From: Lycocorax pyrrhopterus obiensis
Taxonomy: Eukaryota; Chordata; Aves; Passeriformes; Paradisaeidae
DNA length: 64,000 nucleotides
Assembly: GCA_014706295.1 (NCBI GenBank)
Contig: JACSVZ010000008.1
Span: forward strand, 15,526,159-15,590,158
Direction: 5' to 3'
In this document: one piece after another, positions 27,601-39,001 of the stretch
Position numbering within the stretch: the first letter of the stretch is position 1
How the letters are laid out: each line of letters begins with the position of its first letter
Program-made: the position numbers and the translations under genes
Notes under the pieces: model-generated
The model's input: the letters and a program-made list of their open reading frames with translations, nothing else
What the model was told of the DNA's origin: nothing
Database searches by the model: none

Positions 27601-30600
27601 ATTTGTCAGTACTATTTCAGGGAAAGGTGAACACAGGTGAATTCAGTAGAGCACAGATCACTCTGAAAATAGTTAAACTGAGTTTCCCATGATGGAAAGA
27701 CAGAAACAGGAGAGCAGTAGCTTATCTGCACAACAGTCCTTTCAGTGTTTGTGGGTAGATCGCGTATTGTTGTTTGTTTTTTCACAAGACTCGTTAGAAT
27801 GCTGGTTCCCCAAGTAGGTGTCTCTGAATTGTGTCACAGATTCAGTGGAAGCACGTGTGCAGTGAAAGGGGTAGCAGCAGATGTAGTGTCTGTGTCTGCT
27901 GCGTCAGAGCAGGAATAGAGTCAGGCAAGTGGGACCGTCTTCACTTACAGCCTGTGTTGACAAGGAGGAGCTCAGTGAATACCTGTCATATTTAACTTCT
28001 TAGCATTAGGTAAACATGCCAAAAGTCTTGAAAAATGCTGTTTCCCTGATATTTTGTTGTATGAACACTTTGAATGTCTCTGGCTAATTGAGACTGAATG
28101 CTCTTTGTCATAACCTCTCTCTGAAGTGCCAAAAGACCTTTTTTTGTACATCTGAAAAGCTCAATGTCATCTCTACTTGGTTATTGCCAGCATCAAATTA
28201 CTCAAAACCATTGCATGAGCTTTTGTCATTTCAGAGTTAGTGGTGATCTCATAATTAGGCCTATCAGAGACATCTTTTAATATTTTAAAAACTGTTGAAT
28301 CATCTGGAGTTGTTCTAATAAATGGAGAGATTATTTGACCCAAGTAGAACCCTGATGGCTGACGTCAGGGAGATAATACTAGATCTCTTTAGCAGTACTT
28401 AGATATCCATCCGTGTTTTCCAATTGTCCGTACAAGAAAAGCTGGAATCAGGTAAGAGTACATCTGAAGATGGATAGCAAGATATTTAATCTGTTTCAAG
28501 GACACCATTAATTGCAGGAGATGAATTAATGGCTGTGTGAGGCTTTTTAACAGGGGAGAGGGTCACACAGTTCCTGTCCAGGTTTTCAATGATGGAGAGG
28601 AAGCCAGCCAGTGCACTGATGGAGTTTGTCTTTTGCTGCTCTGGCCAGATAGTAGTTCTGGCCAGATCAGGACAGAAGATCCAGTTCATGACAGTGAAAA
28701 GTATAAGGAGGTGCTTTACTCAGCTGCTCTAACAGTTTGTGGTGGATGAAGAGACCAAATTACTGTGTTGTAATCTCAAGTGGGTTGTTCGTTGTATTTC
28801 TTTTTTTCTGTCAATTAGTTGAGTAATCTCAGTAATCTTTGTGTATTGTTTGGCTGGTTTTTATATGTGCTACCTCAGATTTCTGTAAAACAGCATCAGG
28901 AGGACACCAGCTGCTTCAAACTTCACATTCAGCAGGCAGGAATCACATATAAAGGCAAGTTCAAAAGAACAGTACTCCAGTGAATGGCTAATTCATACAG
29001 CTGTTCCAACCATCAGGGGAGGTGTGAATCTTTCTGGTATACCGCAGTTGTGCTGACATGCTCAGAAAACTTTGTATTTGTCATCATTCCTCGTGATAAT
29101 GGTATTGCTGGTCCTGTTGTTCCTAGGCCTGGGTGTTGAGCTGTGAGGAAGGTGCTCTGAGCTCTGCCCATCGAGCCTTCGTGCAGGGGCACATAAAGGG
29201 TAATCCTGCTGTTAAGAAACATAGTCTCAGGCAGAGAATGTGCAGTGCATGCATTGTCAGTATCTTTCATACTGATTGCAGCATCTTTACGAATTACTGT
29301 GATTGCAGAGTCATTGCTATTTGTGAAATTGTTCCTCTGTAAAAAAGATCTTGTAAAAGGGATATTGACGATTTTTTGTTTGAAGTAGTGGTTTAGTTAG
29401 AGATACCTTGCTGTCATCAGAAAGGGAAATTGTCAATGATACAATGAAAGTAACAAATTCAGTTCTGGCCAAAGGAAATATATTTCACTCAGTACATGAA
29501 TTAGTGTGTGGAATGTATTGCTACAGTACATCATTGAGGGTAAAAATGTGTAGGGTCAAAAATAATCTGATATTTATGTGTCAGTTATATAGACAAATCC
29601 TGCAAATGAAAACAAACTTTTTAAGGTTTTCTGGACAGCTTCTTTGAGCTCAAGGTATCCATAACTGTAAACAATAGTAAGAAGGACTATTTTTCCTTAT
29701 TCCTATTTTGCAAGTTTGTCTTCAGGACTTTCTTCTGCTAGTCTTTGAAATACCTGGAACTGGACAGTACAGATGGTAGGAACTGATGTGAATGAGTTCC
29801 AGGCCAAATTCAGAATGAGTTTATGTCTTGTATAATTTTGAAGTGTTTTAAATAACTATGATTCTTGTCAGATCACAAAGCAATTACAAATATCCTATTA
29901 AAAAGAAGGTGTTAAATTCAGATTATTACACTGGTGATAAAATATTTGGTAGAAATGTGTTCTGCATTTCAGATAAACACTAAAAATCAGAGTTTTGACA
30001 GGACTGAGGAAAAATGTAGTTCGGGGGGCAGTTTGTCCCTCTTTTTTTTGTGGTAGGCTCAAGAACTGTAACAGAGAGTAGACCTAGTTGTTACTTGGAT
30101 GGATCAGGCAACAGCACATCTTCAGCTTGTTCTCAAATCATGTTCAATTTAAATGAAGTCCAGTGTTAGCTCATTTTGGACAGAAGTCTATGTGCTGTGG
30201 GGTTTGCCTCAACCTTTGTCCTTGTTGAGAAACTGAGGAGAGCTTACAGGCCTGTGCCAGTGCTCAACCCTTGCTCCACAGGAGTGTGACTCGTAAGTGG
30301 GCAGTTTCTGTGCTGGTCACAAACACAAAAGTATTTACAAAGCAGTTGCTACCTCTCCTAGATGATTAGGTGTCTCTGGGGTTTTTTTGGGCAAAAAATT
30401 CAGATCCTTATTGGTTCTGTTAGTCACAGTTCTTAAAAAATTCACTTGCTTCATGTATTTGGAAACTGCAGTTTATGAACAGAAGTTCACATCTGTATCT
30501 GAAGGTCAGATTACTGATACTGTATTAGGGAGTTATTGTTTGCTGTCCATTCAATCATCAAATGCCAGTAAATTAATGATAGCAGTGTATCACTGTTATA

Positions 30601-31940
30601 GCATGTTATCTTTTGGCTGTATAAAAACAGGAAGACTTGTCAGCAATTTTCTGATCAGAAAAGAAACTCTTTAAACAATACAAGCATTGTAATTTTGGGC
30701 ATCTTTTTGCATTTGTGTGTCTGGCTTATACTTTTTCACTTATATGCCGGAGTTTCTTGGCCTGAGCTCTGTGCCCTTTTTTGTTGTGGTGTCAGATACT
30801 GGCCTCTCAGACAGGCATGACTGACCTGATGTGGTATCAGAGTTTATAAATAGCCCTTGAAAATTAAGGCGTCCTCCCAGTTAGGACTGAGCTCTGTGTA
30901 TTGGAATTGCAGTGGTGGACCAGGACTGGCGTGGTAAGGGATGCTGCTGCCAGGACCTGAGGTGCATTGGGAGGGGTTCATGGTCTCAGGCTTGGATTAG
31001 TAGAGGAGGAAATGGGAAAGAATAAAATGGGATGAGTGTATTTTAACTGATGTTTTCTGGTTTTTAGTTTTCCTCGTTTACAAGTTCACTCAGTGTGTGT
31101 TGATTAGTTTAGATTCTTTGCTACCTCCTTGACTTGTATTATTTCAAAGTCCCAGTGGTTTGACATGTTAAAAGATTTTTGAATACAGGCTGCTGGAAGT
31201 ACACAGTGCAAACAGGGAAAAGAGAAGCCTTTTCATAAAAGGGTCCAAACAGAATACATTTAGATGCCAAAGGCACCTTTGTGTAAGAGCTGTTACTTAA
31301 GAATGACGTTTTTTTTTATAATCCACTGGAGAGAAACTAATGCTATTGAAAAGTTACTATTTCGTATAGATATGTGATATTTTTATATCTGTCCTCTTTT
31401 AGCATATGGTCTTTGTGCACAGTGCTTTATTGCCGTCTATGTCATCTTGTCCCACAATTTCCCTTCATACCCTGTTTTTCCTTCTCAATGCTGAAGTCAA
31501 AATATATGCTGCTAAAACTAGGGATTCTCTTTTTTTGTATCTTGGAGAATAAATTTGTGGTTGGAATTGTTTTCATCCAAGCTGAAATTCTTTCTGCTTT
31601 CCTGCAATTTCTTGGATACTACAACTGAAAGGATATTGGCCGTGTATTAGTGCATATGTGGCTGAAAAGAATATGTGGAAGTGGAAGTCAAAAGCTGGTA
31701 TTTTCTTTCCTTCTGTTTTTTAAGACAGAAACTAGATATAGTGAATGTTAAACAGATGGCCATGTTGTCGCATAATAAATATTTGAAGAAAATTAAATTA
31801 TGTCCTGCCTGTTTGCTGATGACAGTTTCCAGCCCCCATAGTAACAGAGTAATAATAATAGGAGGATTTACAGTGTATTTATTTTTTAATTCTCAAAATG
31901 AGCTACCTAGCAAGGTCGTTTAAGGAGATGTTTTTTAATG
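24700..31940 (+). other. Presumed intron, segment 2
   Basis: No exon, RNA gene or identifiable transposon seen over about 7 kb. A full TGACGTCA (CRE) octamer occurs at 28360-28367, isolated from any other promoter feature. Confidence 0.5.
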
Positions 31941-31944
31941 TGGG

Positions 31945-32030
31945 AAAGATAAGTGATGTACTTGAGGTCATCCAGCATGTCAGAGAGTCTCTTGAAAGAG
32001 CATGCAGGGACCCCTTGACTTCCAGACAGT
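31945..32030 (-). repeat. Possible MIR-type fragment, antisense
   Basis: The + strand reads AAGTGATGTACTTGAGGTCA, then CCAGCATGTCAGAGAG and GACCCCTTGACTTCCAG. This parallels the complement of the MIR 3' half (AAGTGACTTGCCCAAGGTCA, CACAGCTAGTAAGTGG, a GACTCC block). It is heavily diverged, so the call is tentative. Confidence 0.4.
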
Positions 32031-34200
32031 ATGTTTCCATTTTAAACCATGCTGACTTGCAAATACTTACTTGAGTACTTCCTACAGAACTCTGGTTTTT
32101 GATGTGTTTTTTTTTCCCCTTAATTCCAACCTAATTGTTCATAAATGTTAAGTTGCCAACAGGAGATAATAAAACAAGACTTGCATTCCTGTCCAGTGTA
32201 CTTGAGCAAAAAAACCCCTGCACTGCAGGTCCTCCTGAGAGTTTTGTTGTGAAGAGACGGTGGTGGATGCCAGAGAGATGATGAAGACTTAGCTGAAATG
32301 AGGGGTTTTATTTATACAGCTGAGTTTCATCTTGTGATATTAATAGCATACAGTCATTGCTTTTGGATAGAGGGGATGGATACTGTATTTCGCAGAGGTC
32401 GGTGTGCTACTCTTTCTGCCATGAGCCAGAAAATCCCATTGCCTTTAACTGTTCGCATGCATTACCTATCTTTACTGGGAAGAGCCTTCTGTAAATCATT
32501 CTGATGTTGCAAGTTTGAAAGCTCTGTAAGAGATACAGGATGAGGACAAGAACTGCAGTAGTTCACTTAAAGATGAGAAGGCTGGACAGCAGATCCAGTT
32601 CGTCGCAGCAACAAAGTTCATCTGGCCTATGGTCGTCCCCCTTTTCTCAGGATTCTGCAGATGTGCTGGAGGGCGGGTTGAGGAGTTTATGAATTGTCTC
32701 AATTACCCATTTCCTGCTAACTTTTACTGATACTTTTCTATCCTCTGCAAGTAATTATATCCCATAATAGAAGTGGAACTGGTGCTTATCGCGTGATAAT
32801 TTGCATGATGGGAGTAGTTTGCTGCTATATTGCAGCAGAGCATATAATCTGGGGAGTGAGTGGGATGGTTTGGGGATTTGTGGGGGTTTTTTTCCTATTG
32901 GTGGGGAAACAAGGCCTGGAATTCTTCACTGCCTCTGTATAAATTTGTCATCTGTCCCAGCTTAAAGATATATTAATAGTATCCTGATCTCTTACATGCA
33001 TGGCTGGTCCTGTTGCCTGGATACAAACATAAAGTGATTAGAAAGATATCATTAATATAAAGTGAAATAAATAGGTCATAAAAGTACCCAGTTAGATGTT
33101 TTTTGTGTGTGCCCACCATGCATGTTGGTACTTGACTCTTTTGCTTGCTTGTTGCAGACTATGCTTTGCTGTAATGCTGCATTAGGCTTTTCACTAAGCT
33201 GCAAAGTGTAACCTGTGTCATATTTTCTACCAGCTCTTCTTCTGTGATTTCTTCTTTGAAATATACCCTTATCAGTTTTTCTCACATCGTTTGTATCCTT
33301 CTGTGGTCTGTTACCTTTGCATGTCTTTGATCAAATGCTGTTGTGTCTCCTGAACTTCTTTCAGTATGCAGTTGTATTTTTAGTTTCTGTGTGCTGCATT
33401 ACTCTTCTCAGTAAATATATGCACTGTCACATAAAGGAGTGTTAAAAACACTACAAAAGCCCCTTGTTTTTTAACATCTCCCTAGGGTCTTGTGATGGAT
33501 TTGTTAGGGTTCTGGGGAGATGTCCCTTTCTAACCTAGCTTCTGGTTTATCTGTTGACTTTCCATCATTTCCTGCAGCATTTCCAATTTTCTTCATAAAA
33601 ACATATACTCGCTTCTGATATCACTCTTAGCTGTTTTTGCATGCTTTTTTCAAATGTAGATGAAAATGTCTGTGACTAGTTTGGTTTTTTTTCAGTTACT
33701 CCTTTATTTCTTAAAGTCTACACTCTAACTTAAGGTGTGATTTTTCTCTTTCCAGCTGTTCTAGTGTAGCACTCCGTCATGCTGTAGTTTTAAGAGTGAA
33801 GTAACTAAAGTAATTTTTTAGTTCTCCTGATTTAACAACAGCTGCTGAAGGTGGACTGCAGTGACAGAGTTCCTAGTTTGCTTCAGTTGTGAAATAAGCT
33901 GTTCACGTAAACCCTGCTTGTGTAGGCCTTTGGTATGAACTGGCATGAACTTATGAGAAGGGAAAAATGAAAGTAGTGATATCGGCTTCCTAAATCCAGG
34001 ATGGTAAAGAAAGATAACATTTCCTCGTTTCTTTTGGAGAATTGTTGCATGTTGTTCAACCACCAGTATTACTGTGAATGAGCATTAGGCACATCATATG
34101 TGTGTGTTATTTGGTGATAAGGGAAAGGAATAGAGGAAGATTGTTTTGTGGTTAATGAGCTATAACTGCGATTAGAAAATTTGACCTAGGCCGCTTGCTC
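32031..34200 (+). other. Presumed intron, nothing recognised
   Basis: AT-rich sequence with no coding or repeat signal I can support. Confidence 0.5.
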
Positions 34201-34300
34201 TGCTTTTCATGTAAACTTTGGCAGTTCACTTCACTGCTGTCTCAATTCCGTTTGTGTAAAATTCGGATTAATGCTCTATTCTACTTGCGTGCTATATCCA
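34201..34300 (+). repeat. Ancient MIR-type SINE fragment
   Basis: The order CTTTGGCAGTTCACTT, CTGTCTCAATTCCG, TTTGTGTAAAATTCGGATTAA (split here for reading) parallels the MIR core CCTTGGGCAAGTCACTT, CTCAGTTTCC, ATCTGTAAAATGGGGATAA. It is diverged and truncated; ends are approximate. It lies just left of a CR1 fragment. Confidence 0.65.
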
Positions 34301-34379
34301 TTTCTTTTGAAAAGTATGTGGTACAGCATCTGTCTTTTGTTAGCCATACAGAAATCTGATTACATATGCAGATACAGTT

Positions 34380-34670
34380 AGAATCCTGGAGTAGTTTTGG
34401 TTGGAAGAGACCTTAAAAATCATCTAGTTACTAGCCTGCCTGCCATGACCAGGGACACCTTTCCACTAGCCCAAGTTGCTCAAAGTCGATCCAACCTGGC
34501 TTAAACACTTCCAGGATGGGGCGTCTGCAGCTTCTCTGTGTGACGTTGCTGTGCCTCACCACCCTCATAGTAAAGAATTTCCTGCTAATATCTAAATGAG
34601 ATCTGCCCTCTTTCAGTTTAAAGCCATTCTCCCAAGTCCTATTACTACATGCCCTTGTAAAAATGGCAGC
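34380..34670 (-). mobile_element. CR1 LINE 3' fragment
   Basis: On the + strand this begins AGAATCCTGGAGTAG...GGTTGGAAGAGACC, the reverse complement of the CR1 3' end. It continues through recognisable CR1 3'-region blocks: CCAACCTGGCTTAAACACTT, GGATGGGG, GTGCCTCACCACCCTCATAG, AATTTCCTGCTAATATCTAA and CCCTCTTTCAGTTTAAAGCC. The element is 5'-truncated, as most CR1 copies are, and inserted antisense to both genes. Identity to the family looks moderate to high, so it is younger than the fragments that follow. Confidence 0.88.
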
Positions 34671-35261
34671 TGTGTGTTTAGGTAGATATGTAATATGCAA
34701 CAATCCTAACCTTGGCTGAAGCCTTTTGCTGTGTGCTGCAATGTAAACAGAAGTGAGAATATAGTTGAAACAAATGATACGAAGTTTTCTCAACTATTTG
34801 GTCACAAAATACAGTTTCCTGTTTTTAACAGTAAGTGACATTTTTAAGTATTGTCATAATTACTGTGTGATGGCTTTCAGATATCAAATATCCATGCACA
34901 AATACATTAAAGAAAGGTTGCTGTCTGTCATTTCATTACTTTGTTTCTTTGATATCATCATCACTTTATTATAACAGCCAGTCTCTTTTTTGGCTTGCTT
35001 TGAGGCATAGAATGCACTGATGAAAAATAGAAAAGGAGAAGAGAATGCTGTATCCAGTCAGAGAAGTGATATGTGTCATGCAGTGTTCTGTTCTTAGTAC
35101 CCAATCAGTTGTTTTGGAGAAAGTGATAGAATATTCACTTTTTGTATTATGGAAAATTGATCACTGGAAGAAACTGACCTGGATTGCTCCAGTCTGAACT
35201 CAGATTATGTAGGACTGTTGTAGTCTTTCCCTCTCATGTGTTCTGGAACAGTGGACTGCTG

Positions 35262-35630
35262 CAGATGCTTTTGCACACCATATTTGAGGAAAGATGAGGA
35301 CCAAGTAGAAGTAGCTCAGGAGAAAGCAATAGCAAAGAAAACATGACCTACAAGGAGAGAATGTAACAATCAGGTTTATTCAGGCTGGAGAAGTTAAAAT
35401 AATTTAAAATTTTTTCAGTGTGCTGCAAAGAGAAAAAAAATTCTCTTCTGTGTTCATACAGCCCAGAAGTAAATTAAATTCTATAATTAGAATTCAGGAA
35501 AAGCTTTGCAACAGCACAAGCAGTTAAACAATAGACTGGATTGCCTAGAAACCTTCTGGATACTCTGTCCTGGAGGATACTAGCAGAGATAACAGGCAAA
35601 TGTGTTGGAAATGCTTTAGGTGTCACTGAT
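35262..35630 (+). mobile_element. Old CR1/L3-type LINE fragment
   Basis: Diverged remnant of the last part of a CR1-clade ORF2 and its 3' end. Readable blocks in order are GCACACCATATTTGAGGAAAG, ACATGACCTACAAGGAGAGA, GGTTTATTCAGGCTGGAGAAG (each split from longer runs), then GCAGTTAAACAATAGACTGG, ATTGCCTAGAAACCTTCTGG and CTGGAGGATACTAGCAG. These correspond to the conserved 'MTYEERL...LFSLEK' and '...NRLPREVVE...LE' coding regions of the clade. Numerous stops and indels make it clearly inactive. Confidence 0.75.
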
Positions 35631-37514
35631 CACACCTGAGAGAATTTTCTTCCAAGCCTGTTGTCTGTGATTTCAAGGGTACTGAGATAGCTTCTGTATA
35701 GTTTCCCTTCAATTTTAGTCATATTCTTTGCCCTGATAATTTTCACAGAATTTTCTTGAGGATTTTTCTTTCTGCTGAATATTGCTTCAGTCAAGCTGGA
35801 CTTAAACACATTAAAGGTGAAGATGTAGGTTTAGAAAGTGTATGTGAGAGAATGCTAATATATATATATAATGTTATTTTTTTTCCCTAAACATCTTATT
35901 TACTTTTTTTACAGTGCTGATCAAAATGACTGTTTTCACTGACTGACAACAAATTCTTACAGAATAACTACAAGAAATTTATAGATCATAATTAAAGACC
36001 TCCCTTTCTTTATTTTTCTCATTTGCTTTGTTGCTGTGGCCCCAGACTGCCCAAGAGTTCTCTCTGTTAGAATTTGCTAAAATAATACACATTAATCTGT
36101 GTATTCAACCTACCTCAGTCAAGTTGTGTCCAGATGAAATTTTATTTCAGTTTTTGCTTTCTTTTTGCAACTATTTAATAACAACCTGAAAGAAAATAGA
36201 TGCTAATCTTTGAGAGCTCCCCAAATACCCTTCTTCCACGCTCAAAACTGATCAGTAATTCTTGTTTCATTTCTTTTTGCCAGTTTCCCGCTTGTGACAG
36301 TACTTTGTTCTTCTTGCCTGCGCAGTGACTTGAGTAGCCCTTTGTGAAGGACTTGACCAAATCTTTTGAAAAAGTTCCAGTAAACAATGTGTTCTTGTAT
36401 TCCTTTACTCCATCGGGTTTTTTTCTAATCCTTGAAAGAATTCAGCTCCTTAACAGATCTACCTTGTGTTCAATTCATCTTGTCCCCTCAACTATACAGA
36501 AATCTTCATTGTTCACATGCTCTTAAGGATTCTCCTTCTGTCTGTTCCTGAGAAGTCTTTGGGTTTTTTGCAGACTTCCCAGTTACAGGATTTCAGGCTT
36601 GCTTTCTGATGCTAAGGTGATGCTTACAAGTAGGAATTCAGTACAGGATCCCATGGACATTTTTCAGCAGTGTAAGTTCTCACACAGTCCCACTCTTCTG
36701 TCCCTGCATAATCTGTGCAGAGTGCCATTACAAGTATTTGTGCAGATGCACAATGCACTGAATCTAAAATTGAAAAATAGCCTGGCTCACTACAGGGCAG
36801 TGGCAGCACGACGAAGGCAATGTGCAGCTGGTTCATGTGTGGGGAAGGGAAGGGAGACAGCTGCTGCCTTCTGACAGCACCACTGGCTTAACTGTGTATC
36901 ATACCTGCCTTAAGGGACATCAGATTGTTTTGGTCTTTTGCATTAGATAATTTAGGCTGAGAGTAGGAAATTCTCAACAGGAAGTCACAGAAATGTATAT
37001 GTAGTAGTGCTGAAAAAGACTGTATTTAGCCATGTGGAGTCCTTGTATTGATGTATCTTACCAAAAAATGTATGGATTTACACCTTTATTATAGGCTGAG
37101 GTCTTTCTAAACTTGTAAGGTGCCGAATGTTAGAAGTGATTTAGAGGTAGATGAAGACACTAACAGAGGACCTACAGATAGTAGAACTAATCAGAGAATA
37201 TCAAAATAAAGTACTTCCCATTTGTGGGGAGGCACTGGGGAGAATTCAGTCAAAAAGTTTAACCAGAAATGTGTTTGTGTGTGCTCCAGAGTAGGAGTGA
37301 AACTGGAAAAACACTAGTGTTTTCAAGCACCAGAAACCTTTGGAGTGAGTACCTGTGCAGCAGATAAATCAGTTTGCAGATGTGTCATGGTAGCAAGAGG
37401 TAAATTAATGTGGTTTTGGGTTATAAAAATTAAAGAGAAGTTCCTTCTTGAGCAACTGTGTGAGAGTTAACTAGCCAGTTGTACAGGCCCAAACTTCTTG
37501 TTTCTAGACAGATA

Positions 37515-37860
37515 TAACTGAACTGAAGAGAGTGGAGGGACAAATGACAAAGGAGTACAGACCAAGGGACCCACAGGCACACATGCCTGCTTGGGCTATA
37601 TGATAACCAGAAGTGTAGCTGAGAGATGTGATAAGAGTCTACAAATATTTGAAAGGCACGTACTTGGAAGATAGAAACGAATTAAATGAGTAAAGTGAGA
37701 AGGGGCATAACTAGAAACAAGGGAATGAGATTATAAAATATATTAAAGTATGGAATAGTCTGCCCAACGGAAAGATTGGAAGTACAAATATATAAAAACA
37801 AATATGTAATACAGAAGACTGGTAGAAAGATTCAGGAAATAATCTTAACATCAAAGAGTC
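37515..37860 (+). mobile_element. Old CR1/L3-type LINE fragment
   Basis: Blocks such as GAACTGAAGAGAGTGGAGG, GAGATGTGATAAGAGTCTAC, AAATATTTGAAAGGCACG and GGAATAGTCTGCCCAACGG occur in the same order as the C-terminal coding part of CR1-clade ORF2 (the 'DLIRVYKYLKG' stretch followed by '...LP'). Very diverged and fragmented. It may be an independent insertion or a second piece of the one at 35.3 kb. Confidence 0.6.
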
Positions 37861-38862
37861 AGTTTTCTAATGAAAATAGATTGAATAATTCGGAAATCTC
37901 TTTTACCCACTTAATTTATGTTTGCTTTTGAGGTATTAGGGCAAGTTGGCAGCCTCTCTTAACTCTTTAATATTGCCTCCCTAATGCTTCCTGCTGATTC
38001 AAATCTACATTATTGCATACCAATCTTAGATGCTGCCTTTCTTTAGGAAAAAAATGTTTAAAAAAGCAACAGTTGGGCAAACAGTGTGAAAATGTATAAA
38101 GGAAGAAGAAAGGTGAATAAGTTTTGGGAATGAATTTTCAAGATTGGTGTCTTGCTACATTCTGCTTAAAAGCTGTAGCTGCAGATAAATGGGAGCAAAC
38201 TAGTACTGGATATAGAGGTCCAGTTGCACTGGTTTGTTTCTCTTTGCATCTAGGTGGGTGAAAGTTAAGGGAGCTCCTGGACTGTGGGTTACTGTTTGTG
38301 TTATGTGTGGCCAGCCTGCACGTGATGGGATGGCATGGACGGGATTGAAGCTTTTTTAATGTAGAGGAAGGCAGCAGAGAATTTTTCCTTAATGAAATGC
38401 ATCTTAAAATTCTGTTCACAAAGTCAGTTTGGCTGCATCTGAACGCATGGGGAGCAGCCCTAAGCTGCTGTTTGGCTGTAGCGATAGGGTAAATAGTAAA
38501 ATGTATTCAGGTTCACTGCTCGCCTCGGTAGCCTCTTGTCTGGGTCGGTGCCAGCTGCCTGCTAGGCTCTGGTGTGGTGGAGGTGGACAATGAGGAGCCA
38601 TCACATGGAGCTGCTGCCCAAGACCCTGACTTACGGGAGAAAGGACTAGCCTATGCTTGGCATTTGCTGGATGATTCCTGTAGGCTGGAAGGCAGCTGTG
38701 GAATTAATTTGAGGAGATTATTTAAAGAATTTGGAAAGTGTACCAGTCTGGAGATTTCCCTTTGCAAAGCAAAAAAACCCAGAATCTTTGTTTTCAAACA
38801 GAACTACGAGAAAGCAATTTATGTTGTTCCATTTAATTTCTGTACGTGGTCTCTACATATCC

Positions 38863-39001
38863 CCAAGATCAGCTCAGTTGGTCAGAGCATGGTGCTAATA
38901 ACACCAAGGCTGTGAGTTTGATCCCTGTACGGGCCATTCACTTACGAGCTGGACTCAACCATCCTTGTGGATCTCTTCCAACTCAGAATTTCTGTGATTC
39001 T
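38863..39001 (+). mobile_element. tRNA-Ile-derived SINE with CR1 tail (TguSINE1-like), copy 2
   Basis: 38863-38936 is 74 bases, exactly the length of tRNA-Ile, with AGCTCAGTTGGTCAGAGC (A box), GTGCTAATAACACC around an AAT anticodon and a B-box region TTTGATCCCTGTACGGGCCA. The tail carries the same linker as copy 1 (TTCACTTACGAGCTGGAC) and a CR1-type end (CTCTTCCAACTCAGAATTTC, then TGTGATTCT). The acceptor stem no longer pairs, so it is not a functional tRNA gene. Orientation is opposite to copy 1. Confidence 0.88.

Noticed and set aside
28360..28367. Full CRE octamer TGACGTCA in the intron
   Set aside because: A single isolated octamer in 52 kb is expected by chance at a fair rate, and no promoter context surrounds it.
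38863..38936. tRNA-Ile gene
   Set aside because: The acceptor stem is destroyed and the segment continues into a linker and CR1 tail shared with the copy at 24.6 kb, so it is a SINE head.
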